DNA from: Streptococcus infantis
GTDB taxonomy: Bacteria > Bacillota > Bacilli > Lactobacillales > Streptococcaceae
Direction of reading: 5' to 3'
DNA length: 64,000 nucleotides
Assembly: GCF_018499575.1 (NCBI RefSeq)
Contig: NZ_JAHDAP010000002.1
Span: 62,001 to 126,000 of the forward strand
The notes beneath the pieces are model-generated. The model saw nothing but the letters and a program-made list of their open reading frames with translations. It had not been told where the DNA came from and did no database searches. Positions 53,541 through 61,073 of this stretch are shown piece by piece. A program made the translations under genes and the position numbers. How positions within the stretch are numbered: the first letter of the stretch is position 1; every line of letters starts with the position of its first letter.

Positions 53541-54239
53541 TTAGACTTTTACTCCATCGTCAGTTTGATCTTTACTATCCAATCCTAGGGCAAATTTACG
53601 GATGAGAAGAAACTGGCCGTTTTCCTGCTTTGCGAAAGTGAGTACCACTGTCTTGGTGTTTGAACCAAGGGAAAGATAGGTGATTTTTTTAATCTCGTAG
53701 CCACCTGAGGTTGACTCGATTTCAGAATCCGGTAGTCCATGCTTGCTGATAATATCTTTGTAGTTGGTGCCACCTTTTCCTCTATTTGTGGTGTCGCCTT
53801 CTATCAAAGCGTCAAATTGTTCCTGGGTCCAAGAGAAGTCATCGCTATCTTCGATATCCTCTTCATTCTTATCTTCGTCTGATTTATAATCTGGTAAATT
53901 TCCAAATTCCTCATCTTCTGTTATAGAGGCTAGACTTCTGTATGGGTGACGAAAGTTTTTAGCTAAATCAGTAAAGACACCAGAAGGTAATACTTGCGTC
54001 ATTAAAACAAGAAAGATGGATAAAACACCTAGGGTCGTTCCGATGATAGCCAATATTTTACGATTTTTGAGATTAAGGCCGATACCAAAAACTCCTAAGG
54101 CTATAGCAACAATAGCGAAGAAAAACGCTAGTATGCTAATGATTGGTAGCCAAGAACCAAGAAGTGCCAGGGCTCCAAAGATAATAGCCAAGATTCCTAA
54201 GATTTTCTCTTCTTTTTGTTTCATTTGTGATGTTCTCAT
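53541..54239 (-). CDS. DUF4190-like membrane protein
   Basis: A 232-residue protein with two to three N-terminal membrane helices (about 12-50 and 60-85) with the Gly/Ala-rich GILAIIFGALALLGSW pattern of DUF4190, an acidic linker (DEDKNEEDIEDSDD), and a C-terminal domain with DIISKHGLPDSEI and VLTFAKQENGQFLLIRK that resembles DUF3862/SmpA-type folds. Function unknown. A minus-strand TATAAT at 54260-54255 puts the start of transcription about nine bases before the ATG, without a ribosome binding site. Confidence 0.75.
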   Translation of the reverse strand: MRTSQMKQKEEKILGILAIIFGALALLGSWLPIISILAFFFAIVAIALGVFGIGLNLKNRKILAIIGTTLGVLSIFLVLMTQVLPSGVFTDLAKNFRHPYRSLASITEDEEFGNLPDYKSDEDKNEEDIEDSDDFSWTQEQFDALIEGDTTNRGKGGTNYKDIISKHGLPDSEIESTSGGYEIKKITYLSLGSNTKTVVLTFAKQENGQFLLIRKFALGLDSKDQTDDGVKV

Positions 54240-54334
54240 TTCTAATTAGGGTGTATTATAATACGTGTGAGATAGTGTTTATTATAGTGTTTATTATAGA
54301 TAAAATAAGAGCTGATGTCAATTTTTACTTAAAT

Positions 54335-54420
54335 AGTTCTCAAGGAAACTTTTTTCTTGACATCTTATTTGAAAATGATAAAATAGTTCTCATGAAAACC
54401 AATTGGTTCTCGTGGGAACT
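54335..54420. promoter_or_regulatory. Three MarR-type operators around the marR-ABC promoter
   Basis: Three related imperfect palindromes: AGTTCTCAAGGAAACT (54335-54350), AGTTCTCATGAAAACC (54385-54400) and GGTTCTCGTGGGAACT (54405-54420). One lies upstream of the -35, two downstream of the -10, with centres 50 and 20 bp apart (near whole helical turns). Consistent with autorepression by the MarR protein encoded next. Confidence 0.7.
54357..54384 (+). promoter_or_regulatory. Promoter of the marR-ABC exporter operon
   Basis: -35 TTGACA (54357-54362), 16-base spacer, -10 TAAAAT (54379-54384). Confidence 0.75.
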
Positions 54421-54443
54421 ATTTTGTTTAGAAGGGGGAAATC

Positions 54444-54905
54444 ATGGATAAACCGATGTTGGTCTTTAAACGTTTCGGCCATCAACTTCACCTGATGGTA
54501 AAAAAAGAAGCCAAACGTTGTGGTATTGAAGTCATGGGTGGACCGCAAGGTCAGGTTCTTCGTTTTTTAGATCGTCGTGAGCAGGATCAAGAATTGACGC
54601 TTATCAAGGATATTGAACAAGAACTCAATGTCACCAAGTCAGTTGCCAGCAATTTAGTGAAGCGCATGGTGCAAAATGGTTTGGTGGAGTTGGAGGCGAG
54701 TCCAAGTGATAAACGGGCAAAATTTGTTCATTTGACTGAAAAATCTCGCTCTCAAATGAAGCAGGTCAAGTCTTTCTTTGAACGAATTGACCGCAGTTTA
54801 CTCGATGGAGTATCTGAAGAAAAACTAGCTATTTTTGAGGAAGTCATGGCTCAATTACAAGCCAATGTAGAAAAAATAGGAGGGGAAGATGAAAAAACTC
54901 GCTAA
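54444..54905 (+). CDS. MarR family transcriptional regulator
   Basis: A 153-residue winged-helix regulator. The recognition region is IEQELNVTKSVASNLVKRMVQNGLVELEASPSDKRAKFVHLTEKS, typical of MarR (helix-turn-helix plus wing with the DKR motif). It leads an operon with two ABC exporter half-transporters and overlaps the first by 17 bases. It probably represses the operon through the three palindromes upstream and is released by the exported compounds. Confidence 0.92.
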   Translation: MDKPMLVFKRFGHQLHLMVKKEAKRCGIEVMGGPQGQVLRFLDRREQDQELTLIKDIEQELNVTKSVASNLVKRMVQNGLVELEASPSDKRAKFVHLTEKSRSQMKQVKSFFERIDRSLLDGVSEEKLAIFEEVMAQLQANVEKIGGEDEKTR

Positions 54906-56658
54906 GCGTATCACAGGAAAAGAGTGGGGAATGATTCTCTTGACTGTCCTCTTTACCTGTTTTTCGGTCTATCTAGAGTTAGAAGTACCGACTTACATTT
55001 CAGAAATTACAGAATTGATTGGAACTCCAGGTACGGATATGGGTGCACTTTGGTCACCAGCCATTAAGATGATAGGCTTGTCTCTACTTGCTTTTCTGTC
55101 ATCCGTTACTGTTGGATTTTTTGCTGCTCGCGTTGCAGCGTCTTACACAACTCATTTACGAAGCGATATTTTTCATCGTGTTCTAGATTTCTCGCAGACA
55201 GAGATTAAACGTTTTTCAATCCCAAGTCTCTTGACTCGGACGACTAATGATATCACGCAGATTCAAATGCTCTTTACTATGGGGCTCCAGGTAGTCACTC
55301 GTGGGCCTATTATGGCTATCTGGGCCATTGGAAAAATCCTTGGCAAATCTGAATACTGGCTCTGGGCAGTAGTGGTGGCTGTTATCGTCAATGTTCTGAT
55401 GACAACAGTTCTCATGACTCTGGCCTTTCCAAAACAATCTGTCATCCAGAAATTGACAGATAAACTCAATAGTATTACTCGTGAAAGCTTGACAGGGATT
55501 CGAGTGGTTCGTGCTTACAATGCTGAAGATTATCAAGATAAAAAATTCGAAGTAGCCAACGATGAAGTCACTCGTCTCAATCTCTTTGTCAACCGATTGA
55601 TGGCTATTATGAATCCCATTATGATGGCGATTTCGAGTGGCTTGAGTCTAGCTATTTACTGGATTGGTGCCTATATCATCAATGATGCTAGCCTGACAGA
55701 CCGTCTACCACTCTTTAGTGATATGGTGGTCTTCATGTCTTATGCCATGCAGGTCGTGATGGGATTCTTGCTCATGGGAGCTCTCTTTATCGTCCTTCCT
55801 CGTACCTTGGTTTCTGCAGGACGTATCAATCAAGTGCTGGACTTGCATTCTTCTATTGAAAATCCTAGTCAACCACAGACGGCAGATTCTTCTATTCAAG
55901 GTCAAGTGGAATTCCGTGATGTCACCTTCCGCTATTCTAAAAACTCAGAAGCAGTTGTGGAACATGTCAGCTTCAAGGCAGAAGCTGGTCAAACAGTTGC
56001 CTTTATCGGTTCAACTGGTTCTGGTAAATCTACGCTTGTGAACCTCTTGCCTCGTTTTTATGACGTTTCAGATGGAGAAATCCTAGTGGACGGCGTCAAT
56101 GTGCAGGATTATGATTTGGAAGACTTGCGGAATAAAGTCGGCTATATCCCACAAAAAGCTGTTCTCTTCTCAGGAGATGTCAAGGGGAATCTAGACTTTG
56201 GTAAGAGTCCAGAAACTCCGCTAAGCGAGACCGCTATGTGGCAAGCTCTTGAATTGGCCCAGTCTAAAGGTTTCATCGAGGACAAGGAAGCCGGTCTATC
56301 CTCAGAAGTGGCTCAAGGTGGAACCAACTTCTCAGGAGGACAAAGACAACGTTTGGCCATTGCGCGTGCCTTGGCTCGTAAACCAGAAATTCTCATTTTT
56401 GATGATTCATTCTCGGCCTTGGACTACAAGACAGACCGTATCTTGCGCCAAGAACTAGCTGAAAAAACGCAATCTATGACCAAGTTGATCGTGGCCCAAC
56501 GTATTTCAACAATTATGGATGCTGACTTGATCTTAGTATTGGATCAAGGTAAAGTCGTGGGACAAGGCACCCACAAGGAACTTCTTGCGACCAACGAAGT
56601 TTACCAAGAAATTGCCTATTCACAACTATCGAAGGAGGAATTGGAACATGGAAAATAA
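54889..56658 (+). CDS. ABC exporter half-transporter, degenerate-site subunit
   Basis: A 589-residue membrane-plus-ATPase protein of the multidrug/lipid exporter class. Six helices (about 15-310), then the nucleotide-binding domain: Walker A GSTGSGKST near 374, signature FSGGQRQRLAIARAL, Walker B ILIFDDSFSALD. At the catalytic glutamate position there is Asp506, the mark of the non-hydrolysing site in heterodimeric exporters (BmrC/PatA/TM287 type). Behind AGGAGGG. Partner is the next gene. Confidence 0.93.
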   Translation: MKKLAKRITGKEWGMILLTVLFTCFSVYLELEVPTYISEITELIGTPGTDMGALWSPAIKMIGLSLLAFLSSVTVGFFAARVAASYTTHLRSDIFHRVLDFSQTEIKRFSIPSLLTRTTNDITQIQMLFTMGLQVVTRGPIMAIWAIGKILGKSEYWLWAVVVAVIVNVLMTTVLMTLAFPKQSVIQKLTDKLNSITRESLTGIRVVRAYNAEDYQDKKFEVANDEVTRLNLFVNRLMAIMNPIMMAISSGLSLAIYWIGAYIINDASLTDRLPLFSDMVVFMSYAMQVVMGFLLMGALFIVLPRTLVSAGRINQVLDLHSSIENPSQPQTADSSIQGQVEFRDVTFRYSKNSEAVVEHVSFKAEAGQTVAFIGSTGSGKSTLVNLLPRFYDVSDGEILVDGVNVQDYDLEDLRNKVGYIPQKAVLFSGDVKGNLDFGKSPETPLSETAMWQALELAQSKGFIEDKEAGLSSEVAQGGTNFSGGQRQRLAIARALARKPEILIFDDSFSALDYKTDRILRQELAEKTQSMTKLIVAQRISTIMDADLILVLDQGKVVGQGTHKELLATNEVYQEIAYSQLSKEELEHGK

Positions 56659-58408
56659 GAAGATGTCCTTTTGGAAACAATATAAACCTTTTCTAGCAGG
56701 TCTCCAACTTCCTCTACTAGTTGCGGTTGTGGCGGCTGTATGTTCAAGCATCATCACGGTTTATGGACCAACTAAGATTAAGGAAATCACCAACTTGATT
56801 TCAGATGGCTTGGCTACAGAAATCGATTTGGTAGCTGTGTCAAGTATCGCCAGCTTTTTAGCTATTTTGTATGTGCTTGGTGCCATTCTCAACTATACAC
56901 AAGCCTATATCTTTTCAACGAGTATCCAACATTTTTCAAAACGCTTGCGGACAGCTATCGCTGAAAAAATTAACCGTCTGCCACTTGCTTATTTTGACCG
57001 CCATTCTCAAGGAGATACTCTCTCTCGTGTAACAAATGACGTCGATACGGCAGCTCAGTCCCTCAACCAAAGTCTGGGAACGGTTCTCTCAGCTAGCTTC
57101 TTGCTGATTGCTGTTTTGATTACCATGTTTGGCATGAACTGGATTTTGGCATTGGTAACAGTTGTTTCAACCCTTGTAGGTTTTGCGGCTGTCTCAGTCA
57201 TTATGGCTAAGTCACAGGGTTACTTTAAAGCCCAACAAAACAACCTAGCAGCTGTAAACGGCTATGTGGAAGAAATGTACTCAGGCCACAATGTTGTGAC
57301 CAGCTATAACGCTGTGGAACCAACTAAAGAAACATTCGCAGGATTGAATCAAAATCTACATGATAGTATCTGGAAATCTCAGTTTATTTCTGGCATCATG
57401 ATGCCTGCTATGTTCTTTGTCGGAAACTTTAGTTATGTTTTGGTTGTTATCGTCGGTGCTGCCTTGGCTCTTGAAGGCCATATCAGTATTGGGATTATCG
57501 TAGCTTTTATGGTTTATGTTCGTACCTTCTCACAACCCTTATCACAAATTGCTCAAGGGATTACCAGCTTGCAACAGGCTAGTGCAGCTATGACCCGTGT
57601 CTTTGAGTTTCTAAGTGAAGCTGAGATGGAAGACGAATCTCATAAGGAAACACAATTGTCTGGTATGAAGGGTGAAGTAGTTTTTGATCAAGTTTCCTTT
57701 GGTTACATACCTGAGCGAACCATCATTCATGACTTTTCTGCGACAGCTCATGCAGGGCAAAAGATTGCCATTGTTGGACCAACCGGAGCTGGGAAGACGA
57801 CCATTGTTAATCTCTTGATGAAGTTCTATGAGATTGATAAGGGAAGCATTCGCATTGATGGTGTGGATACCAAGTCTATGAAACGTTCAGAAGTACACGA
57901 TGCCTTTTCAATGGTCTTACAGGATACTTGGCTCTTTGAAGGAAGCATTCGAGACAATCTCATTTATAATCAAACTGGAATCAGCGATGAACGAATGATT
58001 GAAGCTGCGAAAGCAGTAGGAATCCACCACTTTATCATGACCCTACCAGATGGTTACGATACTGTTTTGGATGACACAGTGACCTTGTCAGTCGGACAGA
58101 AACAGCTCTTGACTATCGCTCGTGCCCTGCTTAAGGATGCTCCTCTCTTGATTCTGGACGAAGCGACATCCTCAGTAGACACACGTACAGAGGAGTTGAT
58201 TCAGAAAGCCATGGACCGTTTGATGGAAGGACGCACGTCCTTTATCATCGCTCACCGCTTATCAACTATCCGTAATGCGGACTTAATCCTGGTCATGAAA
58301 GATGGAAATATCATTGAGCAAGGCAATCATGATGAACTCATGGCTCAAGGTGGTTTCTATGCTGATCTCTACAATAGTCAATTTACAGAAGACCAAGCAG
58401 AAGAATAG
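56648..58408 (+). CDS. ABC exporter half-transporter, catalytic subunit
   Basis: A 586-residue partner of the upstream protein. Six helices, then Walker A GPTGAGKTT, signature LSVGQKQLLTIARAL (480-484, Val instead of Gly), Walker B LLILDEATSSVD with the catalytic Glu505 and HRLSTIRNAD. Its non-standard signature faces the degenerate site of the partner, as expected in an asymmetric heterodimer. The start at 56648 has GGAGG; the frame extends upstream but overlaps the first ABC gene. Likely exports drugs or antimicrobial peptides; the substrate is unknown. Confidence 0.93.
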   Translation: MENKKMSFWKQYKPFLAGLQLPLLVAVVAAVCSSIITVYGPTKIKEITNLISDGLATEIDLVAVSSIASFLAILYVLGAILNYTQAYIFSTSIQHFSKRLRTAIAEKINRLPLAYFDRHSQGDTLSRVTNDVDTAAQSLNQSLGTVLSASFLLIAVLITMFGMNWILALVTVVSTLVGFAAVSVIMAKSQGYFKAQQNNLAAVNGYVEEMYSGHNVVTSYNAVEPTKETFAGLNQNLHDSIWKSQFISGIMMPAMFFVGNFSYVLVVIVGAALALEGHISIGIIVAFMVYVRTFSQPLSQIAQGITSLQQASAAMTRVFEFLSEAEMEDESHKETQLSGMKGEVVFDQVSFGYIPERTIIHDFSATAHAGQKIAIVGPTGAGKTTIVNLLMKFYEIDKGSIRIDGVDTKSMKRSEVHDAFSMVLQDTWLFEGSIRDNLIYNQTGISDERMIEAAKAVGIHHFIMTLPDGYDTVLDDTVTLSVGQKQLLTIARALLKDAPLLILDEATSSVDTRTEELIQKAMDRLMEGRTSFIIAHRLSTIRNADLILVMKDGNIIEQGNHDELMAQGGFYADLYNSQFTEDQAEE

Positions 58409-58412
58409 TAAT

Positions 58413-58443
58413 CAAAAAGAAGGCTTGACGGCCTTCTTTTTCT
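58413..58443 (+). terminator. Terminator of the marR-ABC operon
   Basis: AAAAAGAAGGC and GCCTTCTTTTT pair around TTGACG. The loop itself is the -35 of the next promoter. Confidence 0.88.
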
Positions 58444-58453
58444 GCACTATACT
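58425..58453 (+). promoter_or_regulatory. Promoter of the PAP2 gene nested in a terminator
   Basis: -35 TTGACG (58425-58430) is exactly the loop of the terminator hairpin; 17-base spacer; -10 TATACT (58448-58453). Confidence 0.65.
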
Positions 58454-58510
58454 AGAGTAGGAGAAGCTAGCAGGCTTCTTGTGTAAAATCTAAAAATAAC
58501 GAGAATAGAT

Positions 58511-59014
58511 ATGAAAAACTATCAAGAGTGGTACGAAAAGAGGAAATCAAGCCTTCTTCGACATCCACAAGGATTACAACTGATGCGAGTCTTTAATCGC
58601 ATGATGACAGTTCTGATGCCCTTGGCATACTTGACCTTACTGGGAGCAAGCTTTATCAGCAAAGGCTTGGGGAAAGACCTTGCCACCTATATCATGGTGC
58701 CGGCTTCTGGCTTTGTCCTATTAACGCTAGTTCGTAAGTGGATCAATCAACCGCGTCCTTATGAGGCTTGGGAAATTATCCCACTACTAGACAAGGATAG
58801 TGCAGGCAATTCAATGCCCAGCCGCCATGTTTTTTCAGCAACCATCATTTCCATGGCTTGCTTACATGCAAATCTGCCTGTGGGCTTGATTTTATTGGTA
58901 TTATCAGCTCTTCTCGGTCTGGTGCGAGTTTTAGGGGGTGTACATTACCCCAAGGATGTTTTAGTTGGCTACGCTTGTGGCCTCCTTTGGGGAATTCTCT
59001 TCTTTATTTTGTAA
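58511..59014 (+). CDS. PAP2 family phosphatase
   Basis: A 167-residue membrane phosphatase. All three PAP2 motifs are present: KWINQPRP (76-83), PSRH (103-106), and RVLGGVHYPKD with the catalytic Arg139 and His145. It may recycle undecaprenyl pyrophosphate or act on other lipid phosphates; short PAP2 enzymes like this one are often of the BcrC type. Single gene with a terminator behind it. No strong ribosome binding site (GAGAATAG). Confidence 0.88.
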   Translation: MKNYQEWYEKRKSSLLRHPQGLQLMRVFNRMMTVLMPLAYLTLLGASFISKGLGKDLATYIMVPASGFVLLTLVRKWINQPRPYEAWEIIPLLDKDSAGNSMPSRHVFSATIISMACLHANLPVGLILLVLSALLGLVRVLGGVHYPKDVLVGYACGLLWGILFFIL

Positions 59015-59017
59015 AAA

Positions 59018-59080
59018 GCAAAGCAAGTGAGCTTGGCCTCGTAACCACTTACGGGTCAAAAGTGACCACTTGCTTTTTTG
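59018..59080 (+). terminator. Terminator of the PAP2 gene, containing the LytTR repeat
   Basis: AAGCAAGTG (59021-59029) pairs with CACTTGCTT (59067-59075), followed by TTTT. The long loop contains further pairing (AGTGA/ TCACT-like) and the direct repeat ACCACTT. Confidence 0.75.
59044..59071. promoter_or_regulatory. 21-bp-spaced direct repeat, candidate LytTR binding site
   Basis: ACCACTT at 59044-59050 and again at 59065-59071, exactly 21 bp apart. LytTR proteins bind two direct repeats with about this period. The site lies upstream of the extended -10 TGG-TATAGT (59104-59112) of the LytTR gene, in an activator position. Confidence 0.55.
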
Positions 59081-59103
59081 CCCTTGTAAAGTCTTCTGGG
59101 CTT

Positions 59104-59112
59104 TGGTATAGT
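59104..59112 (+). promoter_or_regulatory. Extended -10 promoter of the LytTR gene
   Basis: TGG-TATAGT with -10 at 59107-59112 and no good -35, as expected for an activated promoter. Confidence 0.6.
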
Positions 59113-59132
59113 AGATGCAGAAAGGAGATAGG

Positions 59133-59579
59133 ATGAAGTTACGAATCGAGATTGATAGTGAATTAACTGAGACAGAGATTGTCATCAAGGCTGCAGCCCT
59201 GACAGATGAAATAGCTGACCTGCAACGACTCTTGCAAGAAACCAAGGCTCCTAGGTTGATCTTTTATAAGGGGACGGGTGAGTACTACTTAGACTTGTCA
59301 GAAATTCTCTTTTTTGAGACAGAAGGTAGCAAGATTTACGCCCATACCCAGAAAGATGCCTACGAGGTTCGACTCAAGCTTTATGAGTTAGAGTCCATCC
59401 TACCCCGCTATTTCAGTCGGGTATCCAAGTCGACCATTGCCAATCTTCGGCAGGTCTACTCGGTGGACAAGTCCTTCTCAGGTACAGGAACTATTTCCTT
59501 TTATCAGACCCACAAGGAGGTGCACGTGTCACGGCATTACCAATCCCTCCTAAAAGAAAATCTAAGAAACATGAGGTAA
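59133..59579 (+). CDS. LytTR-type DNA-binding regulator
   Basis: A 148-residue regulator without a receiver domain. The LytTR domain occupies about residues 50-145: YYLDLSEILFFETEGSKIYAHT, ELESILPRYFSRVSKSTIANLRQV, and VSRHYQSLLKENL. It starts at 59133 behind AAAGGAG; an in-frame ATG at 59115 lies before the transcription start. With the membrane gene that follows four bases later it looks like a one-component LytTR regulatory system in which the membrane protein holds the regulator inactive (known for HdrRM and BrsRM of S. mutans). Confidence 0.92.
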   Translation: MKLRIEIDSELTETEIVIKAAALTDEIADLQRLLQETKAPRLIFYKGTGEYYLDLSEILFFETEGSKIYAHTQKDAYEVRLKLYELESILPRYFSRVSKSTIANLRQVYSVDKSFSGTGTISFYQTHKEVHVSRHYQSLLKENLRNMR

Positions 59580-59583
59580 GAAG

Positions 59584-60258
59584 ATGAAAAAGAAAGCATT
59601 TGGTATTGTGTTGCTAGTATTGGCAGCTTTAGTATTGTTACAGGGAAATTTTGGGATTCCTTCACTTGAAGGGAAGATTTGGCCCTTGATTGGTATTGGA
59701 TTTTTTGCCTATCAATCAGTTGGAGCTTTGCTTCGTCGCCACTTCACTTCAGCCTCTTTTACAGCCCTAGTGGCCCTATTGATTGCCAATCATTTTTATG
59801 ACATTTTACCGATCCCCAATCAATCACTGTTCTGGGCAGGAGTTCTAATCGTGCTCGGAGTTAGTATGCTGACTCATACTAACCGGACTTGGAATGGGAA
59901 AAAATGGTGGTATGACGGTGAAAAGACTATCCTTACAGAAAAGGAAGTAGCCTTTGGTAGCGGAACCTTTTACAAGCAGAACCAAGATTTGGTAGAAGAC
60001 GAGTTTGAAGTCGGTTTCGGGAATGCCAAGATTTATTATGACAATGCAGAGATGTTAGGTGATAGCGCAACCTTGAAGATAGAAGTCGGATTTGGGAATG
60101 CAGTTGTCTATGTTCCCCAACACTGGAGAGTAGATCTTAAGGTGGAAACTTTCTGTGGTGCAGCCAAGGCAGATGCTCCTGTAGCCCCAACCAGCAAAAC
60201 CTTGATTATCCGTGGAGACGTAGCTTTCGGGAAACTTGGTGTCGTCTACGTCAAATAA
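59584..60258 (+). CDS. LiaF-like membrane protein
   Basis: A 224-residue protein. Four N-terminal hydrophobic helices (to about residue 100) are followed by a cytoplasmic or surface domain of beta-strands with repeated GFGNAKIYYD / GFGNAVVYVP and VAFGKLGVVYVK, matching the LiaF C-terminal (toast-rack) domain. LiaF inhibits the cell-wall stress kinase LiaS in other Firmicutes. Here the partner is a LytTR protein instead, directly upstream, so it probably senses envelope damage and controls that regulator (inference). Confidence 0.88.
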   Translation: MKKKAFGIVLLVLAALVLLQGNFGIPSLEGKIWPLIGIGFFAYQSVGALLRRHFTSASFTALVALLIANHFYDILPIPNQSLFWAGVLIVLGVSMLTHTNRTWNGKKWWYDGEKTILTEKEVAFGSGTFYKQNQDLVEDEFEVGFGNAKIYYDNAEMLGDSATLKIEVGFGNAVVYVPQHWRVDLKVETFCGAAKADAPVAPTSKTLIIRGDVAFGKLGVVYVK

Positions 60259-60277
60259 AAAAAGTCTTCCAATTCCC

Positions 60278-60306
60278 TTGCCAAAATGGAGAAAGTGTGA
60301 TAACAT
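60278..60306 (+). promoter_or_regulatory. Promoter of rpmB
   Basis: -35 TTGCCA (60278-60283), 17-base spacer, extended -10 TGA-TAACAT (-10 at 60301-60306). Confidence 0.7.
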
Positions 60307-60314
60307 AGTACGGT

Positions 60315-60351
60315 ATGTGGTGCTAGCACATCCGCTATATTAGATCTAATA
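60315..60351 (+). promoter_or_regulatory. Palindromic 5' leader of rpmB
   Basis: ATGTG-GTGCTAG-CACAT (60315-60331; includes the palindrome GTGCTAGCAC) and the perfect 14-bp palindrome TATTAGATCTAATA (60338-60351), directly before AGGAGG. Candidate regulatory leader; no known L28 leader family recognised. Confidence 0.5.
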
Positions 60352-60364
60352 GGAGGAAAACACA

Positions 60365-60553
60365 ATGGCTAAAGTATGTTACTTTACAGGTCGTAAGACT
60401 GTATCAGGAAACAACCGTTCACACGCGATGAACCAAACTAAACGTGCCGTAAAACCAAACCTTCAAAAAGTTACTGTTCTTATCGATGGTAAACCTAAAA
60501 AAGTTTGGGCTTCAGCTCGTGCTTTGAAATCAGGAAAAGTAGAACGCGTTTAA
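60365..60553 (+). CDS. rpmB: 50S ribosomal protein L28
   Basis: A 62-residue ribosomal protein of normal length, starting [27 protein letters not shown]. It lacks the four-Cys zinc motif (only Cys5), i.e. a zinc-independent form. AGGAGG precedes the ATG. Own promoter and terminator; divergent functions on both sides. Confidence 0.96.
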   Translation: MAKVCYFTGRKTVSGNNRSHAMNQTKRAVKPNLQKVTVLIDGKPKKVWASARALKSGKVERV

Positions 60554-60561
60554 TAAACATG

Positions 60562-60587
60562 AAAAGACCTAATAGGTCTTTTTCTTT
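60562..60587 (+). terminator. Terminator of rpmB
   Basis: AAAAGACCT and AGGTCTTTT around AAT followed by T-rich sequence. Confidence 0.88.
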
Positions 60588-60648
60588 TGCTCGAAAGCTG
60601 AAATCATTTGAAAAATCAAGCAAATATCCGATGATACATCATTCTGCT

Positions 60649-60677
60649 TTTACAGTTGGGCTGAAATATGATAAAAT
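60649..60677 (+). promoter_or_regulatory. Promoter of the Asp23-fakA operon
   Basis: -35 TTTACA (60649-60654), 17-base spacer, -10 TAAAAT (60672-60677). Confidence 0.7.
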
Positions 60678-60705
60678 AGAGTATCAACTAGTTGAGGTAA
60701 AAAAA

Positions 60706-61071
60706 ATGACTGTAAAAATTAATACAAAAGATGGTCAAGTCGAACTGACAGATGATGTGATCGCTACTGTCGTAGGTGGTGCAGCAACTGAAATTTTTGG
60801 TGTAGTCGGTATGGCTAGTAAAAATGCCCTCAAAGATAATTTCCAAGCCCTTCTTGGTAAGGAAAATTATTCAAAAGGTGTAGTCGTTAAAGCAGCTGAA
60901 GACGGTAGTATTGCAGTTGATGTATATACTGTATTGAGCTACGGTACAAAAATCAGTGAAGTTTCAAAAAACATCCAAGAGCGCGTTCGCTTTAGTTTAG
61001 AGAACCAACTTGGAATCACTGCGCAAACTGTGAATGTCTACATTCAAAATATCAAAGTTGTAGGAGAATAA
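60706..61071 (+). CDS. Asp23/Gls24 family envelope stress protein (YloU-like)
   Basis: A 121-residue protein with the Asp23 core: VELTDDVIATVVGGAATEIFGVVGMASK, YSKGVVVKAAEDGSIAVDVYTVLSYGTKISEVSKNIQERV and VNVYIQNIKVVGE. These proteins sit at the membrane and respond to cell-wall stress; the YloU type is always next to the DAK2 fatty acid kinase, as here (two bases apart). The frame is open upstream but the promoter and GAGGT fix the start at 60706. Confidence 0.92.
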   Translation: MTVKINTKDGQVELTDDVIATVVGGAATEIFGVVGMASKNALKDNFQALLGKENYSKGVVVKAAEDGSIAVDVYTVLSYGTKISEVSKNIQERVRFSLENQLGITAQTVNVYIQNIKVVGE

Positions 61072-61073
61072 TC

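Noticed and set aside
54227..54451. Plus-strand ORF of 74 codons before the marR gene
   Set aside because: It spans the promoter and operators and lacks a ribosome binding site.
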